DNA of 64,000 nt from Diphasiastrum complanatum (taxonomy: Eukaryota; Streptophyta; Lycopodiopsida; Lycopodiales; Lycopodiaceae). Below are positions 10,543-20,820 of this stretch, one piece after another. Within the stretch, counting starts at the first letter, position 1, and each line of letters begins with the position of its first letter. The stretch spans positions 17,339,849 to 17,403,848 of the forward strand of contig CM055114.1 of assembly GCA_029204225.1 (NCBI GenBank), given 5' to 3'. Made by a program: the position numbers and the translations under genes. Below the pieces are notes generated by a model. The model did no database searches. It was not told the origin of the DNA and was given only the letters and a program-made list of their open reading frames with translations.

Positions 10543-12163
10543 ATGTCTTCTACCGATACTTCCTAGTCTCCACGCTATACTATCCATCGTGATGTCCCAT
10601 CTGCAACGGACATCGTGATCCTTCCTAGCACAAACATGGTCACTCAGTGGATGACCCTTGCGGAGCCTCTGTTCATTACAATGGGTATTCATGAGAGAGT
10701 ATTTTCTGACAGGATCAATATGGATTTTATCACTCTTGCCTTCAGTACATGGAAGGAAGATAAATCCAAATTTTATATCACTTTTCAGAGAGCCACACAC
10801 AAGGTCCATGTCATTGAGGCCGCTCTTGCAGCCATAGGTATAACATCCGGTACGCAGGCCTCACCCAATCACAAGCAGGCCAAACAGGCCATCAAGCCCT
10901 ACATTGACCTCACTAATGATCTGCACTGGACCAATGACAGATACCTTCTGAAAGCCATCACTGAGCCTTCAATCCACGATGCTGCCCAGCTATTGAACAA
11001 CTTCTTGATGGTTGGCAACCTCAGGAAAGACCGCATCACATCACAGATCCTCCATAGGATAGTGGAGGCCCACACCAAGTTGGCCAAAGCCCAACTTGAA
11101 CCATATAATTGGTTCAAGACTATTTCTAGTGAGCTCAAACGAGCTATTAAGGCCAATACTAAGCAGCAGTTTGCTGTTGGCTCTTTATTGTCTCCTTTAG
11201 CTGCTTCTCACTTAGAAAAAAAAAACCATGGCTTCCACCTGGATTCTGTGTTTTCGGTCTACGAAGAAGCATCGGCCGAGTCGTCTCACCAGGCCTCTGA
11301 TGTTTCCCTCGCCTCTGCTTCCAATCAAGGACAGTCTGTGACCATCGGGCCTACCATTCCCATCATAGCTGCCCAGGCCGCCACACCCCCACACACTGAA
11401 GGTACTTCACCAAACACGCAGTTTTTTATGGATATGTTTGATGATACCAATCCCCTTGGGGCTGCCGAAATTTTTGAAATGCCTCAGAGCCCTACGCCCT
11501 TTGAACTCCAATCCCCTAGAAGAGGATTCAGACATATCCATGAATCTACTGTTGGCGTTGAAGATGTCAACCAGCAACCTCATACGAAAGAAATCCCAGC
11601 CGCACTTCGGGTCAACAAAGCTGTAAAATCACCAAAATAGTTCGACGCCACAGTGCCTGAGGGATTTGAAGAGGAAGACATTTTTTAAGAAGAAGAGCTA
11701 GTGGCACCTATTCCACGCCAACCAAGGATAGTTCCATCAGGTCCTCCTGCTGTTGTCGCCTCCACCACCGTCGATTCTGGTGATGCTCTCGGTTTGGTCT
11801 CAAGCCTTGCGTAAGTGATCCAGTCTATGCTGGATAAGAAGAAGAAAATGGAACAGAGAATCTCTGATCTTGGGTCGAAAAACACTCCGATCAGCCAAAA
11901 AATTGTCCAGCTAGATCGAGAGTTAAAGATTGCCAAACAACATGAAGACAAGGCTGAAGCCGAAAAGAAGTTGGCCAGCAACAAGCTGATTGCTTAGAAG
12001 ACTACGTCAGCTCTCTGCAAAACGCCATGACAACCGCACAAAATCATGTGGATAAGGCCGTGCAGGATGCAAAGCAACAAGTACAGCTGCTGAAGGGTCA
12101 ATTATAGATGGCCGAACAAGATCGCACGCGGCTTCAAGGTGAATTGGATGCGACCACCCCCTT
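10543..12163 (+). pseudogene. Long retroelement-associated ORF of unknown family, copy 1
   Basis: I do not recognise this protein. From ATG 10543 one frame runs to about 11996, broken only by TAG 10564, TAG 11638, TAA near 11686 and TAA near 11812; after 11996 a neighbouring frame continues the coil. Three parts can be seen. The first is an N-terminal domain of about 220 residues with W.TLAEPLF, D.INMDFITLAFSTW, HKVHVIEAALAAIGI, QAIKPYIDL and YNWFKTISSELK. The second is a Ser/Thr/Pro-rich linker. The third is a Lys/Glu/Gln-rich coiled coil from 11815 (MLDKKKKMEQRISDLG). A homologous protein with the same three-part plan lies on the minus strand at 61070-64000. No transmembrane segment was seen, so I do not call it envelope-like. 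It ends at a breakpoint in another element's reverse transcriptase. Confidence 0.7.
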
Positions 12164-12763
12164 TCTGAGGTGTTTTAGATGCTCCTTCCTTGTTTTGATG
12201 TAGACGAGGTTGTCATCTAAAAATAGGACTACAAACTTATCCAAGTATGGTATGAGGACAGTCAAGGTCGTAAAGGTAGCTGGAGCATTTGTGAGCTCAA
12301 ATGGCATTACCTTAAACTCGTAATGACCGTGACGAGTCCTAAAAGTTGTTTTCGAGACATCTTCCGATTTTATACAGACTTGATGATATTCCGATCTGAG
12401 GTCTATTCTACTGAAAAACTTAGCCCCGTCGAGTTGGTCAAACAACTCGTCTGTCCGAGGCATAGGGTATTTATTCTTAATTGTGACTTTATTGAGGGCT
12501 CTGTAATCTATGCAAAGACGCATAGACCCCTCTTTCTTTTTCACCAATAGGACTGGTGAGGCCCATGGTGAACTACTGGTCTGAATTTGGCCTTTCCCAA
12601 GATAATCTGTTAACTGCCTAGTTATTTCTTCATCCTCTGTTCGGCTAACCCGATACGGAACAAGTGTTGTACCTGGTACTAGGTTTATTACATGATCTAC
12701 CTCTCTGCTGGGTGGTAAACCATGTGGCAAATCTTCAGGAAAAACATCTTTAAATTTAGACAA
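12164..12763 (-). pseudogene. Ty3/gypsy reverse transcriptase, truncated
   Basis: Minus-strand frame with [78 protein letters not shown] and FFSRIDLRS, the standard Ty3 RT blocks. The catalytic block reads [14 protein letters not shown], so the DD pair is kept. The protein ends at EHLKHLR, in the thumb region, where the plus-strand coiled-coil ORF abuts (breakpoint about 12164). RNase H, integrase and the 3' LTR are missing. Confidence 0.9.
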
Positions 12764-12787
12764 TGAAGTTTCTAATTTACTAATTTT

Positions 12788-13207
12788 CTATTGTATAGAA
12801 CTGGAAATAGAAACTTCAAGAATAAACTGAAAGTCACATAAGAATACCTGATGGTCTTCGTCTCCGATTAGCTGACAGAGCTCTGAATTGCAGACCATAG
12901 GACTGTTGGGAACATCATGCTCCCCATGCAACTGGATCTCTCGGCCTTTATGCTGAAAGCTGAGGGTGTTCTCCTGATAGTTTCTGTGGAGGGAAGGTCC
13001 TAAATTGTAGAGCCAATCTCTCCCGAGAACAATATCTATGCGATCCAGGTGCATTATCTGAAAGTTTATTTCATCTTGGTACCCCTGAATACCAAGATTC
13101 AAATTACTTACCATCGTTTCCCATATTTTTTTATCTTCACTCTTAGCTAATGAAACTATGTACCTATGCTGACTAGGTACTTCTGGTAGTTTAGGCTTTT
13201 TAACCAA
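12788..13207 (-). pseudogene. Ty3/gypsy protease region
   Basis: Lies just upstream (on the minus strand) of the RT frame. It contains LNLGIQGYQDEINFQIMHL and DIVLGRDWLYNLGP, matching the C-terminal part of Ty3 proteases (ILGRDWL). The active-site D-S/T-G segment falls in the interrupted stretch 13207-13411 and was not identified. Confidence 0.75.
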
Positions 13208-13410
13208 GGTGTAGTTGATGAAATTATGGGTTACCCCATCATAACTCTTACTGACTGGTTACCAACTTTCCCACGCATACGTACTAGGTCATGCGGCCCA
13301 AAGCTGAAGGGTCTCGCTAGCATTGCAGAGGTCAGCTGGCAACAATGTTTATGATCTTCATGATACACTTTGATCTCGGAAGCTGTCGAGTCACTGGGGA
13401 AACATACAGT

Positions 13411-13766
13411 CTAAACAAGATGAACTTGTTTTTTTATCTTTCTTATCTTTTTTAGTGAAAGGCCCCTTGGAACACTGTCTAACTGTGTGTCCCATGCCCA
13501 TACACTACACACAAAGCACAATTGTTCTTGTTTGGCTTTCTCAAAATCATATGGTTTTAAGGGCTGTATGAGTGAAGGGCGTTTCTGAGGAGCTTCACTT
13601 TTGAATTTATCTTGACTCTTTCTTTTTAAAAATTTCTTTTTAAATTGAAAGTCTTTCTGAGGAGGCTGCTCAAAAAGTGGCTGCTGTCTCGCCCTCTTCC
13701 TACCCACTGAATCATCATAGATTGAGCATATCTGAGAGCTTGCACAAGGGTAGTAGGCGAGTTTCT
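13411..13766 (-). pseudogene. Ty3/gypsy Gag zinc-knuckle region
   Basis: Lysine-rich sequence leads to a CCHC knuckle. In one frame the minus strand reads C-V-stop-C-M-G-M-G-H-T-V-R-Q-C, so the knuckle is recognisable but carries an in-frame TAG (plus strand near 13495). This belongs to the same minus-strand element as the Gag at 13767-14549. Confidence 0.7.
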
Positions 13767-14549
13767 CTAGACCTCTACTTTACATTCATCTTTGAGGCCA
13801 CGGACAAATCCTCTGATTTTCTGATAATCATCCATATTTTTAATCTTTAAAATTGCTTCTCGATATTGCGAGATATATTGGATGAGGGACTTGTCCATTA
13901 CTGTTCTTTCCCAGGCTTCCCATGCTCTATCAAGTTTATTTTCAGGTAGGAATTCTCTTAGGAAGGCTTCTTCAAAAGCTTTCCATGACCGGGGAGTCTG
14001 CCTTGTCCCCTGGAGATTTAACCACCACTTATAGGCCATAGGCCCTAAGGAAAGACTGGCCTCAATAGCTTGCAAATGGTCAGGGGTCTGTTTAAGAGCA
14101 TGAATGTTCTTCCATTTGTTGAGGAAGGTTTGTAGAATGTCTGCATTTCTATCCCTCTCTTCCCCATTAAAAGTAGGAGGCTTTAAATCTTTAAAAACAC
14201 TGGGGTGAGACCGTAAAGTCTCACCCGAAACTGATGGAAGTGGAGAAGGGGATAACTGAGAAGTGGAGGGAAGGCTTCCTTTTGCGGAACTCAAAATCAA
14301 GCTTTTGAGTTCAGCGAACGAGTTGTCCACACTGGACTTGAAATTGGCTAATGCCAACTTCAGATCATCCACTTCTGTTACCAACTGGAGAAACTGCTCC
14401 TTGGTAACCAGTTTGTCGAGTTCTTCGGCAACCAATTCATGTTCTTCCAATTCCATGGGTTCCTTCCCTTTACTGTAAGCCAAGGCTTCTGTTTCAAGTT
14501 CGTCGAAGCCTCTCTCCGGGGGTTGATCAGGTCCCTGAGGAGTGGTCAT
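13767..14549 (-). pseudogene. Ty3/gypsy Gag (N-terminal and core)
   Basis: An open frame of 260 codons from an ATG at 14549. The N-terminus is acidic and coiled (LDKLVTKEQFLQLVTEVDDL). The Gag core contains LKPPTFNGEERDRNADILQT, ALKQTPDHLQAIEASLSLGP, YKWWLNLQGT and SWKAFEEAFLREFLPENKLD. It ends in GFVRGLKDECKVEV, as in chromovirus-type plant Ty3 Gag proteins. The frame is intact here but is broken immediately downstream. It is the 5' coding end of a minus-strand element whose leader and primer site follow to the right. Confidence 0.85.
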
Positions 14550-15446
14550 CTTCGGAACTGAAAGAGAGCTACCATAACTTCTGAAGGAAAAAAAAGTCTA
14601 CAAGACTAATTTACAACTGTACAAGGGAAAGGAAAGATGACTTAGTTGTTTTTGAGGACTGTACTTCCAAAGAAAAGATGAAGAGGAACCCTCTCAGCTC
14701 TTTTACCCAAGATTTTAGACCTGTTGTTCCGGAAAATCCTCGTTTGAAGCTTCAAAACGGTCCCAAATTTCCTGGCTCTTGAGTTGAGTAGCTGACTGAT
14801 TTGATTTCAAGTGTGGGGCTCCAACAAACCGAGTGAAAACCGAAATTTTTCAACAAGAAATCCGGAATTTTTTGTATCCCTGCCCTCGCTGACTGGACAA
14901 CAACCTATCTGGCCTAAATATCTAAAATTTAAGGCCCAAAACCCGGTTGAATTTCTGATCTGACTTCAGGTAGTAGGTCGCTGGCCTGTGGCAATCTAGT
15001 TTGATGTTCAAACTACTGAAAAGTCCTCAAAAACAGTGGTGAAAAACCAATTTTGCACCTCCATGTCCAGCGCTGGCCCTGTTGGGAATTTTCAAACTAA
15101 ACTCCACTCAGATTTACTGAAATCCTTTTTTGAAATCAGAGATAATTCTTGTATGTACAACGATGGATCTACTGACTAAATCCTACTCTATTTCTGCTGG
15201 AAAATCCGTAGAGAACCCTCTGAAATCTGGAAAAAACAGTTGTCTATCCAGCGAGTTACCTCTACAAAGAATCTGATTTCTTTCTATTGTGATTTCTCAG
15301 TGAAAATCAGAAGTTTGAAGGCTGGTCCTACATCGATTCTCCTCTTCTAATCTTTTCTGAGAAACTCCGAGATCTTTCCTATCTTCTGATAGCTTTCTCT
15401 AATGTTGCTCATAAACTCCCTAGGATGGAGATGGCTCTGATACTAG
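14550..15446 (-). mobile_element. Ty3/gypsy leader and tRNA-Met primer site
   Basis: Non-coding leader between the gag ATG (14549) and the LTR. At 15433-15445 the plus strand reads GGCTCTGATACTA, the complement of TGGTATCAGAGCC with one change, the initiator-tRNA-Met primer site. It directly abuts the LTR start TGTAATAG at 15447. Confidence 0.75.
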
Positions 15447-15790
15447 TGTAATAGATTCTAACACCATAGTACGGCAAACACTAACTGATCCACCCAACCT
15501 TGCCTACTCCCTGATATAGAGTAAGCCCCTCCTAGCCCAGTGTGAGGACTGGTAGCATGCAACTGCCAAGTGTCGGCCACATGGCACTGACATGGCCGAC
15601 TGCACGTCGGGACCCAACTGGGAGCCCTATCCTGCTGACAGTGTCCCTAGGCTGTGTTAGGCCCGCCATGGCTATGGACCGTGTTGGGGCACACTACTCA
15701 CACTGTCTTGCCCTGTTGGTCATGTACACTGAACACAACCCTGACTGTGGTATCTGACCTATCTGTGCTCTCTAGGGTTCGGCACTGGTC
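15447..15790 (-). mobile_element. Ty3/gypsy 5' LTR, outer end uncertain
   Basis: The inner end is fixed by the primer site. The sequence is GC-richer than its flanks, with repeated 'ccacatgg'/'tggc' words. The outer boundary is not clear because the LINE begins immediately to the right; 15790 is a guess from the change in composition. Confidence 0.4.
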
Positions 15791-16083
15791 AGGAGCTCGT
15801 AACACGCCCCTCCCTTGCTCCCTTCTTCCTGTGAAGGGGACGGCCTCCTACCTGCTCCCTCGTGTGATCTGTCAGGCTCCTCTGAGCCTCTCTTTTTCTC
15901 CTTCCCCTTTTCTTTTCTCTCCTCTTCCTTTTTCTTTTTCGGCTCTTCCTCCCTTCTCCTCCGCTGCTTCTACTGTTCCTTCTGGTCTCTCTTCTTCTGC
16001 TCCTCTACTGCAGGCCCCACTCCCTACCCTGCTCTCCTCTGCCAGCTCGAATCATTTTGACAGCTTTCCCCGTTTGAGCGCTC

Positions 16084-17352
16084 TTGCTCCTCGTTTTTCT
16101 CTTCCCCATGGCCCACCGATTTCCTATGCCTCTATGGCTGCATAGGCTCATAGCTCCACTGCCTTCATCCCCTCAGTTGTCTCCTTCAGTGACTCAGCCT
16201 GCCCAGGATATACCCCCTCCGTCACAAGTGGTGGATAACTCTTTGCTCGGCAAGGATTTTCGGCCCCCCACAACGTCTTCAGCCTCAGTGGCTGGCTTGC
16301 AGCCGATCGGTTGTCCACTTTTCACCTCCTCTTCTGCCAAAAATTGCCAAATGGAAAAACAGATTGAGGAACAGAGCAGGGCGCCTTTCATCGGTCTCTG
16401 AGAGGAAGCGCCGACGCCCCTCTCTTTGACAGCCTCCTCCTTCTCACTACTGCATCCCGAAGGCCTTCAATCAGCTGCTGCTGCAGGCTCAAGAGCACCC
16501 TCCTATGCACCCTGCGGTGTTACCTCTGCTTTAGCTGGCAACTCAATTGGCATATTCGCTTTCCAAGCTACTCCCTCTTCTGCGCAAGATGGTATGAAGG
16601 TGCGTACTTCTCATATGGATTCGGCTCTCTTTTCATCTCACCTGGATGCTCTTTCTAATCGCTCAGTAGTGGCCTACTTTATGGGTAAACCTCCTTTCGA
16701 GGATAATGTCAAGCGCTTCGAAGTGAGTCATTGGGAGCGGTTAAATGCCAAGGTTCTCTCCTCCCAGGCTTTGGGCAAATGTTTCTTATTGTTTAATTTC
16801 ACTTTTGCACAGAAGGTCAATTTTGTCCTTGCCAATGGTCCTTACCTGTTTGCAGGCAATCCCATTTATGTCACTAGATACACTGATGCCTTTACCATCC
16901 ATGACTCTTCACAGATGGGAGCTTCCCTTTTTCCCTCCCAAGCTCTTGCCTGGTTTGGATGTGGTTCTCCCCAATCTTGGAAAGGTTCTGCTTGTTCAAC
17001 CTCCTAAGCTCCACAATCCTTCTCCCCATGTGCGCGCTTGTATTTTGTGGAAGCTGGCGGATCCGCCTCTAGAATAGCTGTAGTTTCATTGTGGTGGGCA
17101 TGTTTATTCCCAGACTGTTGTCTTCAAGGGCTTGCCGGATTTCTGTTATCACTGTCGCCGTCTGGACATGCAGTTGCTTCCTGCCCAGTTCCTCCTCGAC
17201 ATCCTACTCAACACCCTCTTGGGCAGCCGACGGCTTCCCAGCTTGGTCGTCCTCTGTCCCATTTTAAAGCTCCCTCACTGTCGCCTTCCTACGCCGGTTG
17301 CCCCCCACCAGCTGCCAACGTCGATCCTCTCCAGTCAGGCGCTGCAGCCTAG
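16084..17352 (+). pseudogene. LINE ORF1 (DUF4283 plus zinc knuckle), frameshifted
   Basis: The central frame (16426-17007) contains the DUF4283-like block of plant LINE ORF1 proteins: VAYFMGKPPFEDNVKRFEV, LGKCFLLFNFTFAQKVNFVL and NPIYVTRYTDAF. Frameshifts near 16980 and 17160 follow. The zinc knuckle is split between two frames: CYHC in the frame of 17132 and GHAVASC in the frame of 17038. A Pro/Ser-rich tail ends at 17352. ORF1 proteins bind the LINE RNA; this copy cannot make an intact one. Confidence 0.75.
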
Positions 17353-17484
17353 CGTGGAGCCCTCGCGACATCCAGTCTGCTCTGTCCTCCTCTCTGACCC
17401 AACTTTTGGACTCCTCTGCTCCTCCTCATCTCAATATTGGGACTTGTGTTACCTTCCTCCATCAGCTAGGCAAAGTTAAGCGTC

Positions 17485-18778
17485 GCTCATTGGACCGAGC
17501 AAAATTGTTGGCTTCCTCTCTCATTGGATCGAGCAAAATTGTTGGCCCCTCTTCAGCTCCACTGCCAGGCTATCCTTCGCCTCATTGATGCTCATGTTGC
17601 TGCTGGTCTCATGCTTCATTCTAAACTCCGTTGGCTCAAGCACAGTGACCTCCCTACCTCCTTCTTCTTTCGTACCCTTCATCGTTGCCGTTTTGCTTCC
17701 TTTGTTCACTCCCTTCATCATGATGGCTCCGTTCTTGAGGACATTCCCTCCATGCTTATGGCTTTCCTCTCTGTGTTTCAATCCCTTACGTCCCCTTTCC
17801 TTGTCTGATCACCCTAGATTGATTGCCTTCTGCACTGCTGACGACACTCTCTCTTAGGACTCTTCTACCATCCTTGCAGCCCCCTTTACCTTGCAAGAAC
17901 TTCATCTGGCTCTTCTTTCACTCCCGCTTGATAAGACCCCTGGCCCTGATGGTATTATCCCTCAGTTCTTCCTCTCCTTCTGGCCACAGTTGGGTCCACA
18001 CTTACTGTACCTTGCCCAGCAGGCCCTCTCCGACTCCCTTCCTCTTTTCGTTTCTGAAGGCTTGATTAAGCTTATTCCATAAAAACCTTTCCCCCTCTCC
18101 CTGTTGGACTTCCGCCCTCTTACGATGCTGAATACCTCTTATAAGATCATTGCCAAGGCCATGACCCTTCGTCTTGCACCTCTTCTGCCCTCTCTTTTAT
18201 CGCCTAAGCAATTTGGTTTTGTCAAGGGCTGCAATATTATGGACTCCCTTTTAAATGTTTGGTCCTTTGCTGATTCCTTACTTGCCTCCAATACCCCCTT
18301 TTTGATTCTTCGACTTGACCTCGATAAAGCGTTCGATCGCATTGGTTGGGACTTTATCCTTGCCAGCTGTAGTGCCCTAGGTTTCCCTCCCTCTTTTTCT
18401 ACTTTTGTCCATGCTCTTTATTCCTCTGCTTCTTCTACCATTGTCTTTAATGGTTCGCGTTCTTATGTCTTCTTTCCTAAGTGCGGCATTCGTCAGGGTT
18501 GTCTGCTCTCTCCCCTGCTCTTTGCCATTGCGACTGAACCTCTTTCCCATGCTTTTCGACATGCTGCTTCCATCCATTCTATTGCCCCTGTTCAGTCCCC
18601 TTTGGGCCTTCTCTCTCATCAATTGTTTGCTGACGATGTCACCTTGTTCTCCCTCCTTTCTGAGCCACATACTCTGCAGCTCCTCTAGATTTTTGCTGAG
18701 TTTTGTTATTGCTCTTCCTCCCGTCTTAATAAGGAAAAATCTGAGTTACAGGTTCTTGCTATTGACACCCCTGCCTAG
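17485..18778 (+). pseudogene. LINE ORF2: pre-RT and reverse transcriptase
   Basis: It begins in the segment that normally follows the endonuclease (LHSKLRWLKHSDLPTSFFF). RT blocks follow: DKTPGPDGI (about 17930), LDFRPLTMLNTSYKIIAK (18104 on), LILRLDLDKAFDRIGWDF, GIRQGCLLSPLLFAIATEPL, and the catalytic FADDVTLFS at about 18628. Stops interrupt it at about 18080 (TAA) and 18687 (TAG), with a further TAG near 18777. No endonuclease-like sequence exists between ORF1 and this point; only about 130 bases separate them. A 26-base segment is repeated with a period of 33 at 17488 and 17521. Confidence 0.85.
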
Positions 18779-19960
18779 ATATTTAAATTAGGCATTTCCG
18801 TTGTGCCACATGGTGTGGTACTCGTCTTCTGGGTTCGTGTTTTGGTGTTAGTCTCACTCCTCGTCAACGCACTGATTGGTTCCTTCACTCATTTGTCCAT
18901 AAGCTTTCCAGTTGGGATCCTCAATTTTTTTCTTTCCTTGCCAGGGTTCTCGTTGCTAGACACATGTTGGCTGCTTATCTTGTCTTCTTCTTTTCCATCT
19001 TCTCGGTTTCTGCCTCTCTGCTAGACGCTTCCTTTGGGCGGGGAAACGACCTCTTCTCTCCTGGTCTGTTTGTTCGGGCCCCACCCGCGAGGGTGGCCTA
19101 GGTATCCATGATCCGCATATTAAGAATACCTCTTTGATCCTTCGTCGTTTGTCTTCCTTGGTGCTTCCTTCTCAACATTGGCATTTCCTCCCCCTCCAAT
19201 ACATATCTGCTTTTGCTGTCGCCCCTCTTCTCCTGAAGCCTTCTCTCTCTTTTCGCTCTCTCCTTTCTTTTGGGGGCTCTTTTAAATTCAAAGGCCCTTT
19301 TATTCTCCAAAATTTGGCCTTTGCTTTCCTGGACTTCAAACATATTCTCTCCTGGACTGACCCATTGCTGTTGCCATCTAATGAGCCCATTTGGACCTCC
19401 TCCCTCTTTCCTCCTGTTTCTCCTCCCTCTTTACTCTCCATCCCCGTCTTTCTCTTTCTCTTGCTCGCAAAGGCCTCCTCTCTGTTGACCAAATTTGCCA
19501 GATGTCGTTCCATGACCTTCTTCCTTCTCAACCTCTTTCCTCTTCGGAGCACTCGCTTCTCCAATTGGCTTCTATTTCCACCCTTGGTTTTTTATTAGCC
19601 CCTCCTTCTGTTGGCATTGATGGGTGGCTCCCTGTCCTTTCTTCTTCCTCTTTGGACTTCCGAGCCACTTTTCTTCGACGTTTCCCTTCACTCTTCCCTG
19701 ATTTTCTCAATATTGCCTGGTCTCGTTCTGATTCTCCTGCCTCCTGGCGTTCCCGCCTGAAGACTGAAGACTGCCTCTTCCTTCCCCATCGCTAAGCTGT
19801 GTTACTTGGCTTATCGCATACTCACTAACTCCTTGCCTCTTCGTGCTAAGTGGCCCTTCCTTTCTGACCGTCTTTGTCCTCTTTGCCAGCTAGAGGAAGA
19901 GACTGTTCAACATCTGTTCTATCATTGTCGTAGACTTGTGGTCTGAAGTCCGCTGTCTTC
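18779..19960 (+). pseudogene. LINE ORF2 C-terminal part with zf-RVT
   Basis: Several frames of low-complexity Leu/Ser/Phe-rich translation connect to a clear zf-RVT zinc-binding block near 19795-19935: LCYLAYRILTNSLPLRAKWP followed by LCPLCQLEEETVQHLFYHC. This is the usual C-terminal end of plant LINE ORF2. Frameshifts throughout. Confidence 0.7.
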
Positions 19961-20359
19961 TTAACTGCTGTTGTACTCTGCCTCCTCTTACGGCTGACAT
20001 TATACTGCTGGGAGATTTGCTTGTGATACATTGTTCTTCACTTCCTTTCTGGCATCTTTGTAGACTTTCTGTTTTGTGGATGATCTGGCTGACATGCAAC
20101 AAGCAGGTTTTCGACGACTCTGCTTCTCCACTGCTGGCTACTGCTTGTTTGCGGCTTGCTATTTATTTTTCTACTGCTGTTTAGTAAATTATGGACAGCC
20201 TCCCTGCGTGGTGTGCTAAAGTCCTTTTTTTTAGAGCCACTTGCTGCTTCTGGAGGCGGTTTGCTGTGATGGCTTTTGATGTCGTGTACAGTCTTATTAT
20301 ACTTATACATTTGTGAAAATCTAATAGTATACTTAATCTTTGTAAAAAAATAAAAATTT

Positions 20360-20700
20360 ATTATATTGTAATACAAACCTATGAAGATCATGCACATATT
20401 TCAAAATCAAAAAATATATCCATTGCACATAATAATTTTTTCACACAACTTATAGCAAGGCCTTTGTGGTAGAATAGCATATGGTTCTTGATAAGATGCA
20501 GATCCATTTTCCTTAACTTGCTCTGAACAGCTCAACTTTCCAAGCAATGTCCTTGTGAAGTCGATCTTGTGTGAAAAGGGCATCAAGGGCCTTTGTTTTT
20601 TTTACTCCCTGCCCCAAAACTACTTTGTATAAGGATTTGGAAGGACGGGGTAAATTCTTGGCCTTGGCATCACTGAATTCCGTACTTCAATTGCGTTCTG
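20360..20700. other. Upstream flank of the PX/RH gene
   Basis: AT-rich unique-looking sequence between the LINE tail and the presumed promoter. No ORF of interest. Confidence 0.4.
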
Positions 20701-20708
20701 TGTCGCAT

Positions 20709-20715
20709 TATATAT
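20709..20715 (+). promoter_or_regulatory. Possible TATA box of the PX/RH gene
   Basis: TATATAT lies about 80 bases upstream of a (GCTGC)6 tract and a CT-rich, then GC-richer stretch typical of a plant 5' untranslated exon. It would imply a long first intron or leader before the ATG at 22651. No transcript evidence is available. Confidence 0.35.
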
Positions 20716-20790
20716 CCGGGTCTGGAGCTCTTTCCCTTTCTGCCCTTCCTCGTCGTCTCCGCTCGAGGCTCCTTCTCCTCTTCTATTTGC

Positions 20791-20820
20791 GCTGCGCTGC
20801 GCTGCGCTGCGCTGCGCTGC
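20791..20820 (+). repeat. (GCTGC)6 microsatellite in presumed 5' UTR
   Basis: Six perfect GCTGC units, preceded by a CT-rich tract and followed by GCTGCTCC. A ten-codon upstream ORF (ATG at 20879, TAA at 20909-20911) starts shortly after it. Confidence 0.9.

Larger units (their letters stand above)
15800..20350 (+). mobile_element. L1-type LINE, decayed
   Basis: A strongly CT-rich plus-strand segment with the order ORF1, reverse transcriptase, zf-RVT, then an A-rich tail region (about 20330-20360, 'tttgtaaaaaaataaaaa'). Target duplications were not identified. The endonuclease domain is absent. Long antisense ORFs inside the segment are composition artefacts. Confidence 0.8.

Noticed and set aside
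10543-12163. Calling the unknown ORF envelope-like
   Set aside because: No signal peptide, membrane segment or glycosylation pattern is visible; the position after Gag alone is not enough.
19098-19564. Minus-strand Lys/Arg/Glu-rich ORFs inside the LINE
   Set aside because: Antisense of CT-rich LINE ORF2; the composition explains them.
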